Shown here in pieces: positions 1-5,648 of a DNA stretch of 8,108 nucleotides. A program made the position numbers and the translations under genes. Numbering within the stretch: the stretch's first letter is position 1; each line of letters starts with the position of its first letter. Below the pieces are notes generated by a model, which saw nothing but the letters and a program-made list of their open reading frames with translations, was not told the DNA's origin and did not search any database. The DNA comes from Candidatus Omnitrophota bacterium (lineage in GTDB: Bacteria > Omnitrophota > Gorgyraeia > JAHIPI01): the NCBI GenBank assembly GCA_030616695.1, contig JAUWWU010000034.1:1-8108 (forward strand). The letters run 5' to 3'.

Positions 1-57
1 AGACACCTATTTTTTCGTTATTATTTTCACAGAAAAATAGGTGTCTGTCCCCTATTT
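1..57. repeat. REP-like hairpin element (possibly cut by the window edge)
   Basis: Bases 1-14 are the exact reverse complement of bases 33-46, a 14-bp perfect stem that one bulged T can extend, around an AT-rich loop of about 18 bases. The right arm runs on into GTCCCCTATTT (47-57). The GTGTCTGTCCCC core resembles the right end of the second hairpin element at 1307-1357, which carries TGTCCCCTTTT. Such hairpins are scattered between genes in many uncultured-lineage genomes and are often mobilised by Y1 (RAYT/IS200-like) transposases; that link is an inference here because no transposase lies in the window. The stem is not directly followed by a T-run on the plus strand, so a terminator role is less likely. 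The left limit is unknown because the element begins at base 1. Confidence 0.6.
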
Positions 58-84
58 CCAGTTGAGGATAACTTTCTTATTTGC

Positions 85-113
85 TTGAAAAAAGGCGGCC
101 GCGGTTATATAAT
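85..113 (+). promoter_or_regulatory. Sigma-70-type promoter of the sigma factor gene, near-leaderless
   Basis: TTGAAA (85-90) and TATAAT (108-113) are separated by exactly 17 bases, a near-consensus housekeeping promoter. Transcription should begin about 7 bases past the -10 box, near A120, only three bases before the ATG at 123. No Shine-Dalgarno sequence precedes that ATG, which fits a leaderless or almost leaderless mRNA. The spacer is GC-rich and contains the 8-base palindrome GCGGCCGC (95-102), in contrast to the AT-rich flanks. Confidence 0.7.
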
Positions 114-122
114 ACTTCCACT

Positions 123-698
123 ATGGATGAAAAGGGCGACCGCGAACTGGTAGAAAGATGTATCGGAGGAAACGCTGAGGCGTGGAGCGAATTCATAGAC
201 AGGTTCTCGGGCCTTATCTACTGGGCCATTAAACGAAAATTAAACAAATATGACTGCGCCTATTTGATGGGCGAGGTCGAGGAAATATACCAGCGCCTTT
301 TTACCGCCATATGGGAAAAGAAGAGCCTTGCGGGCGTGAAAAATAGAGACAATATCGCCCCGTGGCTCATCGTGCTTGCCTCCAATGCCGCAATAGATTT
401 CATAAGAAAAAAGGGATTTGAAAAGAATTTTCTGCGCAAGGCGGTTGAATTTGGAGCCGGCCCGCAAAACGAGAAGCCGGGCATATTCCTGCGGGAAGAC
501 AAGCGCCTGTTAGACGAGGCGATGAAGTCTCTAAGTGAAAAAGAAAAGGCGTATCTCGAATCCAATTATATAGCCGGAAAGAAACACAAGGAAATAGCGG
601 AACTCTTCAACACGTCGATCAATACAGTATCCTCCGTCATCGCAAGGGCTAAGGCCAAGATAAAAAGATATATCGAGCAAAAAAATAAAAAACTTTGA
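123..698 (+). CDS. ECF-type RNA polymerase sigma factor
   Basis: The protein (191 residues) has the two-domain layout of extracytoplasmic-function sigma factors, which redirect RNA polymerase to a small regulon. Region 2 spans about residues 7-97: EVEEIYQRLFTAIWE (51-65) matches region 2.2, the core-polymerase contact, and PWLIVLASNAAIDFIRKK (80-97) matches regions 2.3/2.4, used for -10 recognition. A linker of about 30 residues leads to region 4 (about 130-185), with the helix-turn-helix HKEIAELFNTSINTVSSVIA that reads the -35 element. Length is usual for the family. The ATG at 123 was chosen because a TTG 42 bases upstream (81) lies inside the promoter and would add 14 residues unlike the family. 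There is no ribosome binding site; the -10 box ends 9 bases upstream, suggesting leaderless translation. The next gene encodes its likely anti-sigma factor. The regulon cannot be read from this window. Confidence 0.88.
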   Translation: MDEKGDRELVERCIGGNAEAWSEFIDRFSGLIYWAIKRKLNKYDCAYLMGEVEEIYQRLFTAIWEKKSLAGVKNRDNIAPWLIVLASNAAIDFIRKKGFEKNFLRKAVEFGAGPQNEKPGIFLREDKRLLDEAMKSLSEKEKAYLESNYIAGKKHKEIAELFNTSINTVSSVIARAKAKIKRYIEQKNKKL

Positions 699-738
699 AA
701 GTAAACAGGTTGTTCAAGCGTCTATATAGGTGAGAGGC

Positions 739-1281
739 ATGAAAGGTGAAAAGATGAATGATCTCTTGAAGGGATATTTTTCCGGGCAAAAAGATGTGCC
801 TGAAAAAGGCGCTAATTGCCCGCCGGTAGAAATATTGGGCGGATACGCCTCGGGCACCCTTGAGCCGCAGGAGCTATATAATGTAAGCAACCACGTAAAA
901 AGCTGCGCTTTCTGCAGTGAATTGATGGAAGGGGCCCTCCTATACTCGGCATACGGCAAGCATATAAAACTCGGCAGCGTCCCTGAGAAAATAAAAAATA
1001 AGGCAAAATCACTGCACCCCGCCTATAAAATAAAGGAGCGCGGAACAATGGCTTATCTTAAAAATAATATCTGGTTAATACTTTCCCTATCTTCACTTGC
1101 GGCATCCTTTTTTGCCCCGCCCTATTTCCTGCAGTTCCTCATACTCGCCGTCATCTTCGGGCTTAAATGGGTATTCAACAAGGAAAACACCCGGACGCTC
1201 GTGATGATATACAACGCCTGGAAAAAACACACTAAAGACAGCGATAAGGAATTGGAAGACATCTTTAGAAGCAGGCTGTAG
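739..1281 (+). CDS. Zinc-finger (ZAS/zf-HC2-like) anti-sigma factor with two membrane segments
   Basis: Probable membrane-bound partner that holds the upstream sigma factor inactive. The N-terminal cytoplasmic part has a zinc-binding anti-sigma signature C27-x24-H52-x3-C56-x2-C59 (counting from ATG 739). Two hydrophobic segments follow, about residues 111-126 and 129-146, separated only by a Pro-Pro-Tyr turn, and then a charged tail of about 34 residues. With both segments crossing the membrane, the tail returns to the cytoplasm and no periplasmic sensor domain exists, which is unusual for this class. ATG 739 is preferred because AGGTGA (728-733) ends five bases before it; ATG 754 has an equally usable AAAGGTGA, and GTG 730 lies inside the first Shine-Dalgarno, so it is unlikely. 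It lies 40 bases after the sigma gene, presumably cotranscribed. An internal ATG at 1048 with a strong Shine-Dalgarno may give a membrane-only product. Confidence 0.78.
   Translation: MKGEKMNDLLKGYFSGQKDVPEKGANCPPVEILGGYASGTLEPQELYNVSNHVKSCAFCSELMEGALLYSAYGKHIKLGSVPEKIKNKAKSLHPAYKIKERGTMAYLKNNIWLILSLSSLAASFFAPPYFLQFLILAVIFGLKWVFNKENTRTLVMIYNAWKKHTKDSDKELEDIFRSRL
1032..1050 (+). promoter_or_regulatory. Internal ribosome binding site and in-frame ATG in the anti-sigma gene
   Basis: AAAGGAG (1032-1038) is a better Shine-Dalgarno than either one at the gene's own start. It lies 9 bases before an in-frame ATG (1048). Initiation here would give a 77-residue protein made only of the two membrane segments and the charged tail, without the zinc domain. 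The signal sits precisely at the domain boundary, but it may be a chance consequence of the Lys-Glu-Arg coding sequence. Confidence 0.4.
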
Positions 1282-1306
1282 GAATTGCAGGCATTTTAAG
1301 TCCATA

Positions 1307-1365
1307 GGGGGACACTTCACTCATAGGTACATTGTCAAAACGAGTGAAATGTCCCCTTTTATTTT
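1307..1365 (+). terminator. Hairpin element, probable terminator of the sigma/anti-sigma unit
   Basis: Bases 1308-1322 pair with 1342-1356 over 15 positions with a single mismatch (C1315/A1349), forming a stem with a GGGGACA base and a 19-base loop. The stem is followed on the plus strand by TTTTATTTT (1357-1365), as expected for intrinsic termination, 26 bases after the anti-sigma stop codon. The arms GGGGACA / TGTCCCC resemble the repeat at the window's left end, so this may be a dispersed repeat used as a terminator. On the minus strand the mismatch would become a G-U pair. Confidence 0.6.
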
Positions 1366-1397
1366 CCTGCCTTTTTACAAATGCCGGGAAAATAAAA
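1357..1397. repeat. Second AT-rich inverted repeat abutting the first hairpin
   Basis: Bases 1357-1367 are the exact reverse complement of 1387-1397 (11 bp, TTTTATTTTCC / GGAAAATAAAA). One wobble and one further pair extend the stem to 13 around a 15-base loop. It begins on the base after the previous stem ends, so the T-run after the first hairpin doubles as the left arm of this one. The two structures form a tandem hairpin unit at 1307-1397. The weak AT stem makes a regulatory role uncertain. Confidence 0.45.
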
Positions 1398-1412
1398 AAA
1401 TTTTAAAATTTA

Positions 1413-1458
1413 TTGCAAGAAAATCACTGCCTCATACGTATATATAAGTGGAGGTGAT
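1413..1458 (+). promoter_or_regulatory. Possible promoter and strong Shine-Dalgarno of the spoVG operon
   Basis: TTGCAA (1413-1418) could be a -35 box, with the TATATA/TATAAG run at 1439-1448 as -10, but the spacing (20 bases or more) is too long for a confident call. The ribosome binding site is clear: GGAGGTGAT (1450-1458) is a nine-base match to the anti-Shine-Dalgarno complement and fixes the start at ATG 1463. Transcription from the TATATA box would begin close to the Shine-Dalgarno, giving a very short leader. Confidence 0.4.
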
Positions 1459-1462
1459 GAAA

Positions 1463-1714
1463 ATGCTGGATATAGAAATAGCCAATATCTACCGTTTAGA
1501 CGGCAGCAGCGCAATAAAGGCGTTTTGCGACATAATCGTATCTAACATATTGCTGGTAAAGGGGATACGCATTATAGAAGGGCGCAACGGCCTTTTTGTC
1601 AGGATGCCGGCCAAGGCGGGCAAGGACGGAAAATGGTACGAATCCATCAGGCCTATGAGTAAGGAGATAAGGGCCTGCTTGAATGAGGTCATCATCAAAG
1701 CGTTTAACGAGTGA
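1463..1714 (+). CDS. spoVG: SpoVG family protein
   Basis: A small basic/acidic protein of 83 residues, the usual length for SpoVG. This family of site-specific DNA/RNA-binding regulators is known from Bacillus, Staphylococcus, Listeria and Borrelia. The family core is visible: a short beta-rich N-terminus (LDIEIANIYRLDG), GIRIIEGRNGLFVRMPAK, the DGKWYESIRPMSKEIR stretch and a terminal helix. In SpoVG the LFV-MP-K segment and the following DG turn are the most conserved parts. ATG 1463 is preferred over GTG 1448 or ATG 1457 because the strong Shine-Dalgarno at 1450-1458 would overlap those. The stop codon overlaps the start of the next gene by four bases, so translation is probably coupled. 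The family's role outside Firmicutes is poorly defined; its neighbours suggest a link to DNA metabolism, but that is inference. Finding the gene does not imply sporulation. Confidence 0.85.
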   Translation: MLDIEIANIYRLDGSSAIKAFCDIIVSNILLVKGIRIIEGRNGLFVRMPAKAGKDGKWYESIRPMSKEIRACLNEVIIKAFNE

Positions 1715-2076
1715 ACAGGAAACTGGGTAAGGCCGGGGAAATCCTTGCCTCCAGGTACCTGAAAAAGAACAGGTTCACCATACTCGCGAGAAATTACTCA
1801 ACGCCTATCGGCGAAATAGATATCATAGCCGAAGACGGCAAAGTCCTCGTTTTTGTCGAGGTCAAGACAAGGCGGTCTGATGCCTACGGCCTGCCGGAGG
1901 AGGCCATAAACTCGAAAAAGATCCGCAAATTGACAAGGCTCGCCCAGTTATACATAAAAAATAAAGGGCTTTATGATAAAGAGGCGCGTTTTGATGTCGT
2001 CTCCATACTGATGCCGCGTAGATTTGGCAGAAAAACCGTAAGGCTGACCAAAAACGCCTTTTACGCCGAGGAATAG
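1711..2076 (+). CDS. yraN: YraN/UPF0102 family nuclease-fold protein
   Basis: The protein (121 residues) matches the full length of the UPF0102/YraN family, which has a restriction-endonuclease-like (PD-(D/E)XK) fold. Visible features are the N-terminal G-x-x-G-E helix (LGKAGEILASRYLKK, residues 5-19), the GEIDIIA strand with D37, and FVEVKTRR with E50 and K52. Together these supply the putative metal-binding and catalytic set. The biochemical role is not established; the family is commonly found next to rnhB, comM and dprA and is presumed to act on DNA or branched nucleic acids. It starts at GTG 1711, overlapping the spoVG stop as GTGA. No strong Shine-Dalgarno is seen, which fits translational coupling. 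The comM start follows after two bases. Confidence 0.9.
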   Translation: MNRKLGKAGEILASRYLKKNRFTILARNYSTPIGEIDIIAEDGKVLVFVEVKTRRSDAYGLPEEAINSKKIRKLTRLAQLYIKNKGLYDKEARFDVVSILMPRRFGRKTVRLTKNAFYAEE

Positions 2077-2078
2077 AT

Positions 2079-3623
2079 ATGCTCGCCAAAGTAAGATCAA
2101 GTGTCTTGCACGGCATAGACGCGAGACCGGTTACCGTTGAAGTGGATGTCGCCTCCCAGGGCCTTCCCTCTTTTTCGATAGTCGGTTTGCCTGATATGGC
2201 TGTCAGGGAAAGTACAAAAAGAGTCAAGAACGCGCTCATAAACTCCGGTTTCAGATTTCCCAACAGCAAGATAACCGTAAACCTGGCACCGGCCGGGATA
2301 AAAAAAGAAGGGCCCGCCTTTGACCTCCCTATCGCGCTGGGGATACTGGCGGCGACCGAGCAGCTCGACAAAAGCACGCTGCAAGACATTTTTGTCTGCG
2401 GGGAATTATCGCTTGACGGCAATGTCAGGCCGCTTAATGGGGCCCTGTCAAGGGTAACGGCTATGCGCAGTAAAGGTATAACCGGATGCCTCCTGCCTTC
2501 AGAAAACGGGCTTGAGGCCGCACTCGTCAAAGGGATATCTATACTTCCCGCCAATAATCTAAGGGAGGCCGTCGCCGCTTTAAAAGGCGAGATCCAAATA
2601 AAGCCGCCTCATGTAGATTTTAAAAAAATCTCCAAGTCCGATACCGGCGACGAATTGGATTACAGCGATGTAAAAGGACACATACATATCAAAAGAGGCC
2701 TCGAAATAGCCGCCGCCGGCGGCCATAACGTCATACTAATAGGCCCTCCAGGCTCGGGAAAGACCATGCTCGCCAAAAGGCTGCGGACGATCCTGCCTAA
2801 AATGTCCTTCGAAGAGGCCATCGAAAGCACAAAGATCTACAGCGTGGCGGGGGACATTTCGCAGAAGCACTTTTTGATACAGGAAAGGCCGCTCCGCTCG
2901 CCGCATCATTCGGCGTCATATTGCGGCCTTATCGGAGGAGGCAAGTCAATCAGGCCCGGGGAGATAACACTTGCCCATAACGGAGTCCTTTTTCTCGATG
3001 AGCTCCCTGAATTCCACAGGGACATACTTGAGATGCTGCGGCAGCCTATGGAAGACGGGGCTATCAATATCTCGCGTAGTTCGGGAAACATGAAATACCC
3101 GGCGAGGTTCATGCTCGTAGCCGCGATGAATCCGTGTCCCTGCGGGCACCTGACCCATCCCAGGAAAGAATGCCACTGCACCGTCCCCATGATCCAGAGG
3201 TACCTTGCGAAAATATCAGGCCCCCTCTTAGACAGGATAGATATACATCTGGAGGTGCCTCCGTTAAATTATAAGGAGCTTTCGGGAGACGATGAATGCG
3301 CCGAATCCTCAAAAGAAATAAAAAAGAGGGTCCTGGAGGCCCGCAAGATACAGAAAAGGCGTTACGGCAATAAAAAATTCGGCTGCAATGCCCTTCTTAC
3401 CCCCAAAGAAATCCGAAAATATTGCGAGCTTACCGAAGATGCGAAGGACCTTTTTAAACTGGCGATCGTGGAATTGAGTTTCAGCGGCCGGGCATATGAT
3501 AAGATATTGAAGCTTTCGCGCACAATAGCTGACCTGGATAAAAAAGAGGCCATAGACGCGGTCTGTATATCCGAAGCTATAAGCTATCGCTCCCTCGACC
3601 GCCGCCTCTGGCTTTCATATTAA
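2079..3623 (+). CDS. comM: ComM/YifB family Mg-chelatase-like AAA+ ATPase
   Basis: A 514-residue protein, full length for the ComM/YifB family. In naturally transformable bacteria ComM is a hexameric helicase that extends branch migration during integration of incoming DNA. The N-terminal third (about 1-170) is the Lon-protease-like ChlI domain, with the family motifs SIVGLPDMAVRES and NLAPAGIKKEG. The AAA+ module follows: DVKGH (197-201), Walker A GPPGSGKT (222-229), Walker B VLFLDE (303-308) and LLDRID (383-388). The four-cysteine cluster C353/C355/C365/C367 is conserved in this family and may bind zinc. The C-terminal helical domain carries LSRTIADL (479-486). All ATPase motifs are intact, so the enzyme should be active. 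GAGGA (2068-2072), about six bases before ATG 2079, serves as Shine-Dalgarno. It is the last gene of the spoVG-yraN-comM operon. Confidence 0.95.
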   Translation: MLAKVRSSVLHGIDARPVTVEVDVASQGLPSFSIVGLPDMAVRESTKRVKNALINSGFRFPNSKITVNLAPAGIKKEGPAFDLPIALGILAATEQLDKSTLQDIFVCGELSLDGNVRPLNGALSRVTAMRSKGITGCLLPSENGLEAALVKGISILPANNLREAVAALKGEIQIKPPHVDFKKISKSDTGDELDYSDVKGHIHIKRGLEIAAAGGHNVILIGPPGSGKTMLAKRLRTILPKMSFEEAIESTKIYSVAGDISQKHFLIQERPLRSPHHSASYCGLIGGGKSIRPGEITLAHNGVLFLDELPEFHRDILEMLRQPMEDGAINISRSSGNMKYPARFMLVAAMNPCPCGHLTHPRKECHCTVPMIQRYLAKISGPLLDRIDIHLEVPPLNYKELSGDDECAESSKEIKKRVLEARKIQKRRYGNKKFGCNALLTPKEIRKYCELTEDAKDLFKLAIVELSFSGRAYDKILKLSRTIADLDKKEAIDAVCISEAISYRSLDRRLWLSY

Positions 3624-3647
3624 CTCATCCCCTAGTAGTAAAAAAAG

Positions 3648-3676
3648 TTCCAAAATGAGGCGTCATGTAGTATAAT
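3648..3676 (+). promoter_or_regulatory. Promoter of the TPR glycosyltransferase gene, leaderless type
   Basis: A perfect TATAAT (3671-3676) lies only four bases before ATG 3681. A weak -35 match, TTCCAA (3648-3653), is 17 bases upstream. The predicted transcription start (about 3683-3684) coincides with the tandem ATGATG, so the mRNA would begin at the start codon. No Shine-Dalgarno is present. The same arrangement occurs at the sigma factor gene. Confidence 0.6.
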
Positions 3677-3680
3677 TTCT

Positions 3681-5387
3681 ATGATGAATCTTGATAACGG
3701 AACGCGATATCTATTTAAACACAAGGCTACCCCTGTTGCAGTATTCCTGATAATAGCCCTGGGGTTTATTATATACGCCAATTCCCTTAACGGGGAATTC
3801 ATATGGGACGATCAATACTTAGTCAGGGATAATATATATATAAGAGACTGGTCCTATGTGCCTGAAATTTTTACCCGCGACATAGGGGCAGGCGCCGATA
3901 AGCCGTTTAATTACTACAGGCCGTTTCATATCTTTACTTATCTAATAGATTTTTCCGTATGGGAATTAAATGCTTTCGGCTATCATCTATCCAATATCAT
4001 CTTCCATATCCTGACGGCATTATCGGTCTATTGGTTTACTACAGTCCTTTTTAAAAATAAAACCCTCTCTTTGCTTACAGGCCTCTTTTTCCTGACGCAC
4101 CCCATACAGACCGAGGCAGTTTCTTCCATATCCGTAAGAGGCGATGCCTTATCGGCATTGTTTATGTTAGTCTGTTTTATCCTCTATATTAAATTACTTG
4201 ACAGGGATAGCGTGATAAACTATATACTGATGTTGTTGGTTTATATCCTCGCGCTCTTATCCAAAGAAAACAGCCTGATCCTCCCCGCCTTAATAGTTCT
4301 TTATCATCTTATTTTTGCGAAGAAGGTTGAAATCATTAAATTGTCGTCTATAGCGGCGGTCGCGGGGGGTTATGCCATTTTAAGGTTTGCCGTTCTTAGG
4401 CCTGTTGGATCCCATGCGTTGTCGCTGACAGCGCTTTTTCAGCGGATTCCGGGGTTCTTTGCAGCCATAACTAATTACATCAGGCTTTTGATATCGCCCT
4501 TTGGATTACACGCGGAATACGGAAACATGCTCTTTAATTTCACGGATTTAAAGGCAATAGCGGGAATCATTATTGTGGCCGCATCCTTATTATACGCGTT
4601 CAAAATAAGAAAAAATAATACGCTGGCCTCTTTTTCCATCTGCTGGTTTTTTATAGCTCTACTGCCTGTCTCCAATCTTTATCCGCTTGCTTTTTACATG
4701 GCCGAACACTGGCTGTATTTTCCGTCCATCGGATTTTTTCTGCTTCTTGCCGCCGGCTTCGATAACCTGCTAAAGGATAAATCTTTCGCGTTCGTTACTA
4801 AAGCGTTTATAATAGGCGCCCTCCTCTCTTATTCCTATTTAACGATCGTGCAGAATAATTACTGGCAGGAGCCTTTGTCCTTTTACCAAAGGACCCTTAA
4901 ATACATCCCGGACAGCCCGAGGATAAACAACAATCTCGGCAATCTATATAATGATATGGGCAGGCATGAAGAAGCGATAGTTCTTTTTAAGAGGGCGATA
5001 AAAAACAATCCCATTTACGTAAAAGCTTATAATAATCTCGGCAAGGCATATTATAATATCGGAGACAAAGAGAAGGCGATGAAGTCTTTTATAAAAGCGC
5101 TGAAAATCGATCCGGGCTATAGCAAGGCCTATTATAATCTTGGGATAATAGATGAGGAACTGGGTATGAAAGATGACGCCATAAAGCTGCTTAAAAAGGC
5201 GATCGAGCTTGATCCCGGATATGCGCCCGCGTATAACAAGCTTGGCCTAATATACCGAGAAAGCGGCAAGTACCGGCAGGCGGCGGCATTATTTAAAAAG
5301 TCTATAGAGATCAACCCCTATTATGCGGAGGCGTATAATAACCTTGAAATAACTTACGCCGGGATGGGGAAAATGAGGAAGCAATAG
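3681..5387 (+). CDS. TMTC-like membrane glycosyltransferase (GT-C fold) with C-terminal TPRs
   Basis: A 568-residue protein. Residues 18-390 hold roughly eleven hydrophobic membrane segments. The first extramembrane loop has FIWDD (D43/D44), the acidic pair expected for metal and sugar-phosphate binding in GT-C enzymes of the PMT/TMTC type, followed by YYRPFH (78-83). Other family-like motifs are HPIQTEAVSSISVRGDAL (140-157), LLSKEN (192-197) and EHWLYFPSIG (342-351). Residues 411-546 are four exact 34-residue tetratricopeptide repeats, and 547-568 is a broken fifth. This is the layout of animal TMTC protein O-mannosyltransferases and of many bacterial homologues, which probably transfer a lipid-linked sugar to exported proteins; donor and acceptor are unknown here. 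The TPRs likely bind the acceptor or a partner. It starts at ATG 3681 or the adjacent ATG 3684; the predicted leaderless transcript makes 3684 equally plausible. It is transcribed alone, convergent with the ferredoxin gene. Confidence 0.82.
   Translation: MMNLDNGTRYLFKHKATPVAVFLIIALGFIIYANSLNGEFIWDDQYLVRDNIYIRDWSYVPEIFTRDIGAGADKPFNYYRPFHIFTYLIDFSVWELNAFGYHLSNIIFHILTALSVYWFTTVLFKNKTLSLLTGLFFLTHPIQTEAVSSISVRGDALSALFMLVCFILYIKLLDRDSVINYILMLLVYILALLSKENSLILPALIVLYHLIFAKKVEIIKLSSIAAVAGGYAILRFAVLRPVGSHALSLTALFQRIPGFFAAITNYIRLLISPFGLHAEYGNMLFNFTDLKAIAGIIIVAASLLYAFKIRKNNTLASFSICWFFIALLPVSNLYPLAFYMAEHWLYFPSIGFFLLLAAGFDNLLKDKSFAFVTKAFIIGALLSYSYLTIVQNNYWQEPLSFYQRTLKYIPDSPRINNNLGNLYNDMGRHEEAIVLFKRAIKNNPIYVKAYNNLGKAYYNIGDKEKAMKSFIKALKIDPGYSKAYYNLGIIDEELGMKDDAIKLLKKAIELDPGYAPAYNKLGLIYRESGKYRQAAALFKKSIEINPYYAEAYNNLEITYAGMGKMRKQ
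4911..5384 (+). repeat. Tandem 102-base TPR-coding repeats
   Basis: Four consecutive 102-base units (4911-5318) and a partial fifth encode the 34-residue TPRs. Each has the pattern N-N-L-G, then a G-x-x-x-x-A turn, then a terminal N-P or D-P. The DNA is similar between units (for example the repeated TATAATAATCTCGG / TATTATAATCTTGG segments), which hints at fairly recent unit duplication and possible copy-number change by recombination. Confidence 0.8.
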
Positions 5388-5423
5388 ACCCTTCTCTTTT
5401 AAAAGCCCTGGAGCCGTATAGAT

Positions 5424-5462
5424 AATAAGTTATGATTGCGGATAACCGCTTATTCGACTTTT
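5424..5462. terminator. Weak hairpin between convergent genes, possible bidirectional terminator
   Basis: AATAA (5424-5428) pairs with TTATT (5450-5454), and GTTAT (5429-5433) pairs with ATAAC (5442-5446), with a three-base bulge at 5447-5449. A short CTTTT follows on the plus strand (5458-5462). The stem is AT-rich and overlaps the ferredoxin stop codon. The rest of the 62-base gap (5388-5449) shows nothing clear apart from a CTTTTAAAAG palindrome. Confidence 0.3.
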
Positions 5463-5632
5463 ATTGCTTCAAGAGGGCACTCGGCAGCGACCTGCTGTAA
5501 ATCACAATTAGGGTATTCCTGATTTTTTACATAGGCCTTGTTGTCATCCTTGATCTCGAACACATCGGGGCAGCTTGATACGCAAAGCCCGCAGCCCGTG
5601 CACGCTGCTTTGTCTATGACTACTTTCGCCAT
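5450..5632 (-). CDS. Single-cluster [4Fe-4S] ferredoxin
   Basis: A 60-residue soluble electron carrier. C11-x2-C14-x2-C17 with the distant C52-Pro provides the four ligands of one [4Fe-4S] cluster, since the second half lacks a second CxxCxxC. The remaining C21 and C43 sit where Thermotoga-type and Desulfovibrio-type monocluster ferredoxins have a disulfide. The acidic composition and length are typical. A strong AAAGGAGG Shine-Dalgarno (plus-strand 5641-5648) lies 8 bases before its ATG and ends next to the stop codon of the GH3 gene, 16 bases upstream. It is therefore the last gene of the epimerase-GH3-ferredoxin operon. Whether it serves a redox partner of that operon outside the window or is a general carrier cannot be decided. 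Position 13, next to the second ligand, is Gly. Confidence 0.92.
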   Translation of the reverse strand: MAKVVIDKAACTGCGLCVSSCPDVFEIKDDNKAYVKNQEYPNCDLQQVAAECPLEAIKVE

Positions 5633-5648
5633 CTACAAATCCTCCTTT

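Noticed and set aside
81..122. TTG at 81 as the start of the sigma factor
   Set aside because: It lies within the promoter (-35 at 85-90, -10 at 108-113), has no ribosome binding site and would add 14 residues unlike the family.
1..1397. Hairpins as a CRISPR array
   Set aside because: Only two dissimilar hairpins more than 1 kb apart, with no regularly spaced repeats and no cas genes.
1448..1462. GTG 1448 or ATG 1457 as spoVG start
   Set aside because: The Shine-Dalgarno GGAGGTGAT (1450-1458) overlaps both; ATG 1463 has ideal spacing.
1862..2554. Long open frame of 230 codons on the minus strand
   Set aside because: It crosses the yraN-comM border opposite two well-supported genes, is rich in Ser/Pro/Arg as expected for an antisense shadow, and shows no recognisable domain.
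3624..3660. CTCAT/ATGAG inverted repeat after comM as a terminator
   Set aside because: Only five base pairs across a 25-base loop and no following T-run.
5450..5632. Ferredoxin as a 2x[4Fe-4S] type
   Set aside because: There is only one CxxCxxC motif; C21 and C43 fit the disulfide of monocluster ferredoxins instead.
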